From a candidate division KSB1 bacterium (GTDB taxonomy: Bacteria > Zhuqueibacterota > Zhuqueibacteria > JANLFK01 > Oleimicrobiaceae): a stretch of 64,000 nt of DNA. Within the stretch, counting starts at the first letter, position 1, and each line of letters begins with the position of its first letter. Shown here one piece after another: positions 43,025 to 51,335 of the stretch. The notes under the pieces were generated by a model. That model saw only the letters and a program-made list of their open reading frames with translations, was not told the DNA's origin and did no database searches. The position numbers were made by a program, and so were the translations under genes. Location of the stretch: positions 186,001-250,000 of the forward strand of contig JAPDPR010000001.1 of NCBI GenBank assembly GCA_034506335.1, given 5' to 3'.

Positions 43025-46000
43025 GTGATGACAATGGTGCGATTCACTTTGCTCTCCCCAACCCTGGTCAGGCTAGAGTTCTCCCCCAGCGGTTCCTTTG
43101 TGGACCAGCCTTCGGTGGTGGTGACCAATCGCTCTTGGCCACGGCTGGAAGCGAAGGAGTATGCCCGTGACGGCTTCCTCTGTCTGGAGGGAGAGCGCCT
43201 CCGCATCCGGTACCGCGAGGATTCCGGCCCGTTTGCGCCCCACAACCTCGAAATCACGTATCGCCATGGGAGCCAATGGCGGAGCTGGCGGCCAGGGCAA
43301 AGCGACCCCCACAACCTGGGCGGCACCTTGCACAGCCTGGACGGCGTTTCCGAAAGTAGTCTGCCTCCTTTGCCCGACGGCATCCTCAGCCGCAGCGGCT
43401 TCTACGTGCTCCAAGACGAGCGTCACGCCTTGCTCACGCCCGAGGGGTGGCACGCTCCCCGCAAGGAACCGGATGCGCAAGACTGGTATTTCTTCGGCTA
43501 TGGGACGGACTATGGTTTGGCTCTTCAAGAATACGCCCGGCTCACTGGCGCCATACCGCTGTTGCCACGCTGGACCTTTGGCGCCTGGTACTCCCGCTAC
43601 TGGCCCTATAAGGAGCAGGAACTGCGCGAAGTAGTGCTTCGCTTCCAGAGGGAGGGCTTTCCCCTGGACGTGCTGGTCATCGATGTGGACTGGCATCTTC
43701 ACGGCTGGGAAGGGTACGACTGGAATCCCGCTTACTTTCCTAAGCCAGAGGAGTTTCTTGCGTGGCTTCACCGCCAGGGACTCAAGGTCACTCTCAACAA
43801 TCACCCCGGGCTACTTCCACGAGAGGAGAGCCGCTACGCTGAGGTGTGTGCACGACTTGGCACAGGCAGCTTGGCACCTGATGGCTCTTTCGTCTTCAAT
43901 CTAGCCCTGAAGGACCACGCCGAGGTGTTCATGGACCTGCTGCACAAACCGTTTCACGCACAAGGAGTGGACTTTTGGTGGATCGACGGTGCAGCAGCGG
44001 CGGCGCCCGGTGTGAACGGGCAGATGTGGACGAACAAGGTCTACTTCGAAAAGAGTCAGTCCTACACGGGTAAGAGAGGCCTCATCTTCAGCCGCTACGG
44101 AGGACCGGGTTCCCACCGCTACCCCATCTGTTTCTCCGGCGACACTTATTCTGATTGGGGCGTGCTCCGCTACGAGATCGCCTTCACGGCGACTGCAGGC
44201 AATGTTCTGATCCCTTATTGGACGCATGACATTGGCGGCTTTTTCGGCAACAAGCTGGACGATGAGCTCTACGTGCGCTGGGTGCAATTCGGCGCATTGA
44301 GCCCTTGCCTGCGCCTGCATAGCGACCATGGCATACGCGAACCATGGCATTACAACGCCAAAGCCCAACGCATCGTGCGCCACTTCTTTCAGCTCCGCTA
44401 CCGCTTGCTACCGTACCTCTACACCTATGCGCACGAGGCCCATCAGAGAGCCTTGCCCCTCTGCCGACCCCTTTACTTGGAGTGGCCGCACGTTGAAGAG
44501 GCATATACTTATCCTCACGAATACCTTTTGGGACGCGAACTTCTGGTTGCACCGATCGACGAGCCGGGTCGGCGTAGGGTGGCCACAAAAGAAGTCTATT
44601 TCCCACCGGGCGCATGGGTGGACCTCTTTACCGGCAGACGCATCCAGGGGCCAAAGGTGGCGGTGTGGCGCTCGTCTCTGGCGGAGATGCCGCTCTTTGC
44701 CCGCGCAGGCGCTATCATCCCCCAGGCCAACGAAGCGCGCAGCGGCACCCCTGAGACGCTCAGCATCGACGTCTACACGGGCTCTGCCGGCTCGTTTGCG
44801 CTCTACGAAGATGACGGCGAGACGCTGGCCTTCCAGAGCGGCCAATACCGCATCACGCCTATCATCTACGAAATCATTTCCGGGCACCATAGGGTGACCT
44901 TGGGGCCAGCAACCGGGAGTTATCCCAGTGCGCCGAAGGCCCGGGCCTATGTGGTTCGGTTAGTTGGGCTTCCAAAGCCGGCAGGGGTAGCCTTGAACGG
45001 CCGCAACTTGCCCCAGGCGCGGAGCAAAAGGGTTCTTGACACCAGCGAACAGGCGTGGCATTTTGACAAGAAGGCTCGTTGGGTGCTGGTCAAAACCGGA
45101 CTTCGCTCCCCGAGCGAGCCGATAGTCATCTCGGTAAACTGCACAGCGGACGCCGAGTATTTGCAGCTCCTGGCTACTGCCGAACACTGCCTGCACCAGG
45201 TAGAAAGGGTGGCTAAGCTGGTACCGACCGAATCTGTGTGGGCGCCGTTGAGGCGTGAGGTGTGGACCCTAAAGAAGCGGGTCCACGCATATTGGAAGGG
45301 GGCTGTAAGTGGGACGGCGGGAAAGGAGCTGCTGCGCAATGAACTTGAAGGAACTACCGCGACCCTGCGTGGCCTCGCAGAGCGTGTGGCACGTTTGCCA
45401 GATACGGGGAGACACCGCGCTCTCCTTGAGCAGCTCTTTGAGCTTGTGGCATGCCCACGGCTGGGCGAGGTGCTCGGCGGCCAGGCCACCTTGCCTATTT
45501 CCTGCACCTTCGCCTCTGGCGCGGTTGCACCTCCCATCCTGGTGCGTAGCCGACTGGAAGTGAGCCCGGAGTGGCAGCACTGTGTGCAAGGAAGCGAGAT
45601 AGTAGAGGGGAAACTGCTGCCAGGCGAGGTGTTCACGGTTCGGTTCCTCGTGACGCCTCCGACGCGCTTCAGCGTCGACCGCGTATTTTTCAAGCTGAAC
45701 AATTCGTTGCGCTGGAACAACCAGGAATTTGACTACCCGGCGGAGTTTGTCTTCCCGGCGACGTTTCTGCAGGCATACCACCTGATAGGACCTTTCGACA
45801 ATCTTGATGGGCAGGCGTTGGACCGGATGGAACCGCCGGAGTACGAAATTGACCTCGGTGCGCGCTACCAGGGCAGGTTTGGGCAGGTACGTTGGCAGAA
45901 GTGGCAGTGGCGTCCACCCCGTCGGTCCACCGGCGCAGTGTTTATCAACTTGCGCAACACCATCTGGTCCGGGCATGATGTAGCCGCCTATGCCGTGACC

Positions 46001-46273
46001 GAGCTGGAAAGCCCCAAGGAGATGCAGGTGCTCTTTGCCCTGGGCTCCACTGGCGGGTATCGGCTGTGGGTGAACGGGGAGATGGTGCACGTACATCGCC
46101 AGCAAAGGCCGGCAGAGATTGGACAGGATCGCCTCCTTGTTCACCTCCGCGCCGGCCGCAACCGCGTGCTCATCAAGTCGGCGCACACGGGGGGGAGCTG
46201 GGGCTTTTTCCTTCAGGTAACCGATACGCGTGGGCGACCCGTTCCCGGGCTGATCAACACGTACGTCGAGTGA
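43025..46273 (+). CDS. GH31 glycosidase with long C-terminal extension
   Basis: The 1082-residue enzyme has the GH31 N-terminal beta domain (about 1-175), the TIM barrel (about 180-520) and C-terminal beta domains to about 680. Candidate nucleophile is D321 (FWWIDG) and acid/base D373 (FSGDTYSDW). The nucleophile context differs from the classical WxDMNE of alpha-glucosidases. An Arg-rich helical segment (about 700-800) and a beta-rich domain (about 850-1080) with LWVNGEMVHVH and VLIKSAHTGGSWGFFLQV follow; that last domain looks like a PA14/carbohydrate-binding-type module. No signal peptide is visible. The start is GTG 43025 or ATG 43028. Confidence 0.9.
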   Translation: MMTMVRFTLLSPTLVRLEFSPSGSFVDQPSVVVTNRSWPRLEAKEYARDGFLCLEGERLRIRYREDSGPFAPHNLEITYRHGSQWRSWRPGQSDPHNLGGTLHSLDGVSESSLPPLPDGILSRSGFYVLQDERHALLTPEGWHAPRKEPDAQDWYFFGYGTDYGLALQEYARLTGAIPLLPRWTFGAWYSRYWPYKEQELREVVLRFQREGFPLDVLVIDVDWHLHGWEGYDWNPAYFPKPEEFLAWLHRQGLKVTLNNHPGLLPREESRYAEVCARLGTGSLAPDGSFVFNLALKDHAEVFMDLLHKPFHAQGVDFWWIDGAAAAAPGVNGQMWTNKVYFEKSQSYTGKRGLIFSRYGGPGSHRYPICFSGDTYSDWGVLRYEIAFTATAGNVLIPYWTHDIGGFFGNKLDDELYVRWVQFGALSPCLRLHSDHGIREPWHYNAKAQRIVRHFFQLRYRLLPYLYTYAHEAHQRALPLCRPLYLEWPHVEEAYTYPHEYLLGRELLVAPIDEPGRRRVATKEVYFPPGAWVDLFTGRRIQGPKVAVWRSSLAEMPLFARAGAIIPQANEARSGTPETLSIDVYTGSAGSFALYEDDGETLAFQSGQYRITPIIYEIISGHHRVTLGPATGSYPSAPKARAYVVRLVGLPKPAGVALNGRNLPQARSKRVLDTSEQAWHFDKKARWVLVKTGLRSPSEPIVISVNCTADAEYLQLLATAEHCLHQVERVAKLVPTESVWAPLRREVWTLKKRVHAYWKGAVSGTAGKELLRNELEGTTATLRGLAERVARLPDTGRHRALLEQLFELVACPRLGEVLGGQATLPISCTFASGAVAPPILVRSRLEVSPEWQHCVQGSEIVEGKLLPGEVFTVRFLVTPPTRFSVDRVFFKLNNSLRWNNQEFDYPAEFVFPATFLQAYHLIGPFDNLDGQALDRMEPPEYEIDLGARYQGRFGQVRWQKWQWRPPRRSTGAVFINLRNTIWSGHDVAAYAVTELESPKEMQVLFALGSTGGYRLWVNGEMVHVHRQQRPAEIGQDRLLVHLRAGRNRVLIKSAHTGGSWGFFLQVTDTRGRPVPGLINTYVE

Positions 46274-46297
46274 CCCAAGGAAGGGTGAATCAGGCCG

Positions 46298-48700
46298 ATG
46301 GTCATCGAGTCTCTGCAGCTGCGCAATTATCGACGCTTTCGATTTTTGGAGCTGGAGTTTCCCGAGAACTTGATCGGCATCATTGGGCCCAACGGGGCCG
46401 GCAAGAGCACGATCGTCGAAGCGCTGGGGTGGGCGCTGTATGGCAACCGCATCGTGCGCACCGACAAGTCCGACGTCCGCTCCCAATTCGCCTCAGTGCG
46501 CGACGTGTGCGCTGCAGAGCTGGTGTTCTCATGTGCAGGCCATCAATACCGAGTCGTGCGCCAACTAAAGGGGAAAAATGCGATTGCCGAGGCGGCCATC
46601 TACAGGGACGGGGTCGAAACGCCCGCAGCCGTGCAAGATTCTGGCGTCACCGAATTTGTGGAAAAGCTCCTGGGCCTGGACTACCAGTCGTTTTTTGCTT
46701 CGGTGTTTGCCAGACAAAAGGAGTTGGACACCTTTTCGCGCCTCGCTACGGCCGAGCGCCTCAAGTGCATTAACCGGCTCATCAACATCGAGCAGATTGA
46801 CCGCATCCGGGAGCAGGTACGGCAGGATCGCAACAGGCGCCGCGATTACAGCGATGGCCTTAGGGCGAGTCTCAAGGACGAAAGGCTCCTCCGGGAGCAA
46901 CTCGCCCAGCTCGAGGCGCGCATTGCTGACAAGAAGGTCCAGGAAGGGCAGGCAAAGGCCGCTTTGGAAAAGGCACGGCAGGCGTTGCGCAAGGCCAAGA
47001 CCCAGCTCGAGGCGCTGAGTGTCACGCGCGACCGCTTTGTCCAGCTCTCCTCACGCCAGGAGCACCTCACTGGCGCCATAAGGCAATGGCAGGAATCTCT
47101 GGCCAGCGCCAGGCGCCAGCTGGAAGAGCTAGAGCAAGCAAAGGTGAGACTGGAGCAGATGGCGCCTCAACTGAAAGAGCTCTCTGGGGTGCGTGCCGAG
47201 AAGGAGCGTCTGGACAAGGCCGCGACCGCCTTTGCCTCACGCCAAGCAAAGGAAGCCGAACTGGCGCGCCTCCGGCAGCAGATGGAAAGCCTTTCAAGTT
47301 CCATCGCCGAGCTGGAAAGCACGGCGGCAACGCTGGGCCAACTCACCGCCCAACTGGAGGAAGTGAGCGCCAGCATCGGAGTACTCGAGAGGCAACTCGA
47401 AAAGGCCGAGGAACACATTCGACAATTGGCCTCAGACCGGAAAACAGTCGAGAACAGAGGCATAGATCTGCGGCACAAAAGGGAACAAGTGGAACAGTTG
47501 GGGCCCACGGGTCCCTGTCCTGTCTGCACCCGCCCCCTCGGCGAGCAGCACGCCGCTGTGCTCCGCAACTTTACGCAGCAGCTGGAGCAGCTCCGCCAGG
47601 ACTACCGTCGCTATCAGGAGCAGGAACGCCTCGCCATTCAAGAGCGCACCCGCAGCAAGGAGGAGCTTGCCAGACTCCGTCGCCTCCAGGAGGAGCTCTT
47701 GCCAAAGAGACAGTCCGCCTTCGAGGCGTCCAAGCAGTTGGCACAGGCGCAGAGGCTTCTGACCGAGCACCAACAAAGGTGTAGGGTCTTGGAGCAAGAG
47801 ATCGCCGCCCTCGGACCCATCGCCTATGATGAGAAGACCCACCAAACCCTCAAGCGGCGCTTAGACGAGCTGACCGACTTGCATAATCAGGCCCTCACCC
47901 TCCAAGGTACGGTGAACCAGCGCCCGCGTGTGGAGGCGGAAGTCACACGGCTGCAGCGCTCCATCGAAACGGCAACCGCAGAGCTTGCCGAACTGCGCGA
48001 GGAAATCAACTCTGTCGGGTTCGACGAGCAGGCCTACCAGCAGGCCCGTGAAGAAGTAGAGAGGTGCACACAGATGGTAGAAAAGCACCAGGATGAGCAC
48101 TACCAGGTGCGCGAGGAGCTTCTCTCTCTGACAAAGGAAAAGGAGCGGGTCCTGGCTGAATTGGATGAGCACCAACGGCAGTTGCAGGCAATCGCCGAGG
48201 CTGAAGATGAGGCGCGCTATTTGGACCTCTTAGACTATCACTTCGACCGATTCCGGCAGGAACTTGCCAACCGCTTGCGCCCGTTGATTGCCGCGCGAGC
48301 CTCCGAGCTGCTTCGTCTTACCACGCAAGGACGCTATTCGCTCCTGGAGCTGGACCACGAATACAACGTCCGCCTTTACGATGGTACGACGCCCTACCCT
48401 CTGGCCCGCTTTTCCGGCGGCGAGCAGGACCTCACCAATCTCTGCCTGCGCATCGCCATCAGCCAAGTGGTAGCTGAGCGGAGTGGCGTGACACCCATGA
48501 ATTTCATCGTCCTGGACGAGATTTTTGGCTCCCAGGACGAACATCGGCGCGAACTGATCCTCAACGCACTGAACACGCTGTCGGCGCGCTTCCGGCAGAT
48601 ATTTGTCATAACCCACATAGAACAGGTGCGCGACAGCCTCCCTGTAGTCATTAGCGTGGCAGAACAAGGAGAACACGAGAGCGTCGCACGCTTCGTGTAG
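46298..48700 (+). CDS. Rad50/SbcC-like ATPase with zinc hook
   Basis: The 800-residue SMC-family protein has Walker A GPNGAGKS (30-37), FARQKELDTFSRL, two long coiled-coil arms and a central zinc hook CPVC (407-410). The ABC signature is FSGGEQDLTNLCLRIA and the Walker B FIVLDEIFGSQDE. This is the Rad50 arrangement; Rad50 works with Mre11 nuclease in break processing. No Mre11/SbcD gene is within the window: upstream is GH31, downstream an opposite-strand gene. ATG 46298 lies 24 nt after the GH31 stop. The coiled coil is shorter than in E. coli SbcC (1048 residues). Confidence 0.9.
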   Translation: MVIESLQLRNYRRFRFLELEFPENLIGIIGPNGAGKSTIVEALGWALYGNRIVRTDKSDVRSQFASVRDVCAAELVFSCAGHQYRVVRQLKGKNAIAEAAIYRDGVETPAAVQDSGVTEFVEKLLGLDYQSFFASVFARQKELDTFSRLATAERLKCINRLINIEQIDRIREQVRQDRNRRRDYSDGLRASLKDERLLREQLAQLEARIADKKVQEGQAKAALEKARQALRKAKTQLEALSVTRDRFVQLSSRQEHLTGAIRQWQESLASARRQLEELEQAKVRLEQMAPQLKELSGVRAEKERLDKAATAFASRQAKEAELARLRQQMESLSSSIAELESTAATLGQLTAQLEEVSASIGVLERQLEKAEEHIRQLASDRKTVENRGIDLRHKREQVEQLGPTGPCPVCTRPLGEQHAAVLRNFTQQLEQLRQDYRRYQEQERLAIQERTRSKEELARLRRLQEELLPKRQSAFEASKQLAQAQRLLTEHQQRCRVLEQEIAALGPIAYDEKTHQTLKRRLDELTDLHNQALTLQGTVNQRPRVEAEVTRLQRSIETATAELAELREEINSVGFDEQAYQQAREEVERCTQMVEKHQDEHYQVREELLSLTKEKERVLAELDEHQRQLQAIAEAEDEARYLDLLDYHFDRFRQELANRLRPLIAARASELLRLTTQGRYSLLELDHEYNVRLYDGTTPYPLARFSGGEQDLTNLCLRIAISQVVAERSGVTPMNFIVLDEIFGSQDEHRRELILNALNTLSARFRQIFVITHIEQVRDSLPVVISVAEQGEHESVARFV

Positions 48701-48968
48701 GAAGGGGTGGGTGAGAAGAGCCTCGGGGAAAGGTGGGAGACCCGACCCTGGCGAAAGGCTGCACAGGCATAGTGGGCCCGAGAAAGATGCCATCAACAAG
48801 GAAGCCATGCGCCCAACTCGCCACCACGAGGGCAGACAACACAGGCACTCGCCCTCTTGCTCCTTTGCAACGGCCCCGATCGCGCTCGCACCCCTCGTGG
48901 TGCGCAATGCTTCCCCTAAAAGCTCGCTCCGCACCTGCCCGGGGGGCCTGCAATAGTCGGTTCGCTGC

Positions 48969-50024
48969 CTAGCAACCTGCCGGTCTCTGCCCGTCGTATC
49001 CGTGAGAAGCCAGGTGCTCCCGACGCGACATCGCGCTCAGCGAGACCCCCTCGCTCCACGCGCACGCCATGCCGACCATGGTCACGCTGAACACGGCTGT
49101 GGCATGGGCCACCACAGCAAAGCTCAGGGCCACGCTCTTGTCAACCCCGAACAGGGTGAGCGACAACACGGCCAGGTAGTGGTAGGTACCCACGTAACCG
49201 GGCGAGGAGGGAACCACGATGCTTATGGTGGTGATGACCAGCACCACCAGTGCTGCAGACAATCCCACCCCAGAGCCGGCTAGGCCAAATGCGAGCATCA
49301 CGCAGTAGAGGTTCACCAGGTACCCCACCCAAAGCAGCACCGATATGACCGCCACCACTGGGTAGTCTGCGGATCGGCGGAGCGGCATCAAGCCGGCGAC
49401 AAAATCGCGCAGGAGGCGGAGAGCGCGTTCACGGAGGCCCTGGCCAAATGGGCGCAAGCAAGAGTTCGCCAGACGCAGCGCTGGCTCGGTCTTTACCTTT
49501 AGCAGCACTAAGAAGAGCACCAACGCGGCCGTGGCGCCCAACATCAGGTATCCGCTGGTGCCCACCTCGCTGGGGATGGCCACGGAGGGCGGGAAAGGCC
49601 TCAGAGTCAGCGTCAAGGCGGTGATCAGCAGCAACGACACCATGTCGATGACCCGCTCCAACGCTATCGTGGCAAAGACGGCGCTCCCCGAAAGCTTTTC
49701 TTTTCGGCCGATCACATAGGCACGCACCAGCTCCCCCAAGTGCGCCGGCAAGAGCGTATTGGCGAAGTAACCAACCATGAGGGCCGAAAAGAGCGGCCAG
49801 AGGCGGATGTGCTTCACAGGGTCCAGCAGGTATTGGTGGCGCACGGCCCGCAGCCAGTGGGCCGTGAAGAGGGCAGCTACCCCGGGCAGCAGGTACCAAT
49901 AGTTGGCTTGCCGAAATGCTTCAGCCATCCGATGGGCGTCCACTTTGCGAAAGGCGATCCACAGGAAAAAAATGCTCAACGCGATCCCCAGCGCCATCTT
50001 CCACCTGTTTCCGTTCCGCGCCAC
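48969..50024 (-). CDS. UPF0104 / lysylphosphatidylglycerol synthase-type membrane protein
   Basis: A 351-residue inner-membrane protein with about eight helices. The conserved features of the LPG_synthase_TM family (PF03706) are seen: PAHLGELVRAYVIGRKEK, ERVIDMVSLL and the late VPSSPGYVGTYHYLAV. Members without the soluble aminoacyl domain, like this one, probably flip or handle lipids; some sit in glycolipid pathways. The substrate is unknown. ATG 50024 follows GGGAGAACAGGAG. The preceding gene on this strand is ychF, 47 nt upstream. Confidence 0.85.
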   Translation of the reverse strand: MARNGNRWKMALGIALSIFFLWIAFRKVDAHRMAEAFRQANYWYLLPGVAALFTAHWLRAVRHQYLLDPVKHIRLWPLFSALMVGYFANTLLPAHLGELVRAYVIGRKEKLSGSAVFATIALERVIDMVSLLLITALTLTLRPFPPSVAIPSEVGTSGYLMLGATAALVLFLVLLKVKTEPALRLANSCLRPFGQGLRERALRLLRDFVAGLMPLRRSADYPVVAVISVLLWVGYLVNLYCVMLAFGLAGSGVGLSAALVVLVITTISIVVPSSPGYVGTYHYLAVLSLTLFGVDKSVALSFAVVAHATAVFSVTMVGMACAWSEGVSLSAMSRREHLASHGYDGQRPAGC

Positions 50025-50071
50025 TCCTGTTCTCCCTTGCTTTACCTTCTCATGCCTCCCGGTCGTCGTGC

Positions 50072-51163
50072 CTACACGTGAAAGCGGAACGTGATGACGT
50101 CTCCGTCTTGGACTATGTACTCCTTCCCTTCCAGACGGAGGAGGCCCTTGTCGCGGCAGCGGGCCAGCGAGCCCTGCGCTTGGAGGTCCGCTATGCTGAC
50201 CACTTCCGCGCGAATGAAGCCGCGCTCAATGTCGCTATGGATTGCGCCAGCTGCTTGCCTGGCCGTGGCGCCGCGTGGGATCGTCCAGGCACGCACCTCG
50301 TCGCTCACGTAGGTGAAAAAGGTCAGTAAGCCAAGCAGCTCGTAGGACTGCCGCACGATTCTGGACATGGCCGGCTCTTCAATCCCCATCTCCGTGCAAA
50401 AGACTGCGGCTTCCTCCGGTTCGAGCTCGGCCAGTTCCATTTCCATTTTAGCGCAGGCAGCCGACACCATGCACCCAGGGCCTCCAATGAGATCTGCGTG
50501 TGCAGCTACAATAGCCTGCGCTTCAGGAAGCTGCGCTTCGCCGATATTCAGCACCACCAGCATCGGCTTTCGGGTGAGAAACTGGTAAGGGCGGACAAGC
50601 CGCTCTTCTTCTGCGCTGAGATCAAGCTGGCGTAAGGGCTGCTCCTTCTCCAGAAGCGCAAGGCAGCGCTCCATGAGCACGACTTCACGCTGCTCATCTG
50701 CGCTGTGCGTCTTGAGCACACTCTTTCGTAGTTTGTCCAACCTGTGCTCCACGATGCCCAGGTCAGAGAGGAGGAACTCCATGGCAAGGAGGCCAAAGTC
50801 GCGCCTGGCGTCGATACTGCCTTCCGGGTGCGGCACCGTTTGGTCGACAAAGAGGCGCAGGACCACCAGCAGCGCATCGAAGACTCGCACTCTGCCCAAG
50901 AGCTGGTCACCAAGCCCACTCTTTTTGCTCGCCCCTTTTTCTACCCCGGCAAGGTCGGTGTATTCGACGGTGGTAGGAGTGACCTTCTTCGGCTGAAAAA
51001 GCTGCGCGAGGAAATCCAGCCGGGGATCCGGGACTTTGACTACGCCCACATGTGCCTCCTCTTTTGCCCCGAGGAAGCTATCAACTCGTGCATGGCCGCG
51101 AGTCAGGGCGTTGAAAAGCGTGGTTTTGCCGCAGAGCGGCAGACCGACGATTCCTATGCGCAC
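50072..51163 (-). CDS. ychF: YchF family ATPase (redox-regulated, OBG-like)
   Basis: The 363-residue protein begins with the P-loop GIVGLPLCGKTTLFNALT and has DLAG in switch II. In place of the GTPase NKxD it reads NIGE, the NxxE signature that gives ATP preference. It has an HTH/coiled-coil insert and a C-terminal TGS domain (RGATARQAAGAIHSDIERGF). YchF binds ribosomes and affects the oxidative-stress response. ATG 51163 follows a GGAGAG. All motifs are intact. Confidence 0.95.
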   Translation of the reverse strand: MRIGIVGLPLCGKTTLFNALTRGHARVDSFLGAKEEAHVGVVKVPDPRLDFLAQLFQPKKVTPTTVEYTDLAGVEKGASKKSGLGDQLLGRVRVFDALLVVLRLFVDQTVPHPEGSIDARRDFGLLAMEFLLSDLGIVEHRLDKLRKSVLKTHSADEQREVVLMERCLALLEKEQPLRQLDLSAEEERLVRPYQFLTRKPMLVVLNIGEAQLPEAQAIVAAHADLIGGPGCMVSAACAKMEMELAELEPEEAAVFCTEMGIEEPAMSRIVRQSYELLGLLTFFTYVSDEVRAWTIPRGATARQAAGAIHSDIERGFIRAEVVSIADLQAQGSLARCRDKGLLRLEGKEYIVQDGDVITFRFHV

Positions 51164-51335
51164 GCCACTCTCTCCTTACGCGTTGACGCACTCACAGGCT
51201 CTCCCCCCATTGCTACGAGCGGTTCCCGAGAAACTTCGTCACACTTGTTCCTTCCGGCACCTGAGCGATCAATTCCCGCGCCAAGGTGTTCGCGAGGAAT
51301 GCCAATCCAGACCCATGCCCTCTTTCCCCAAGCCT

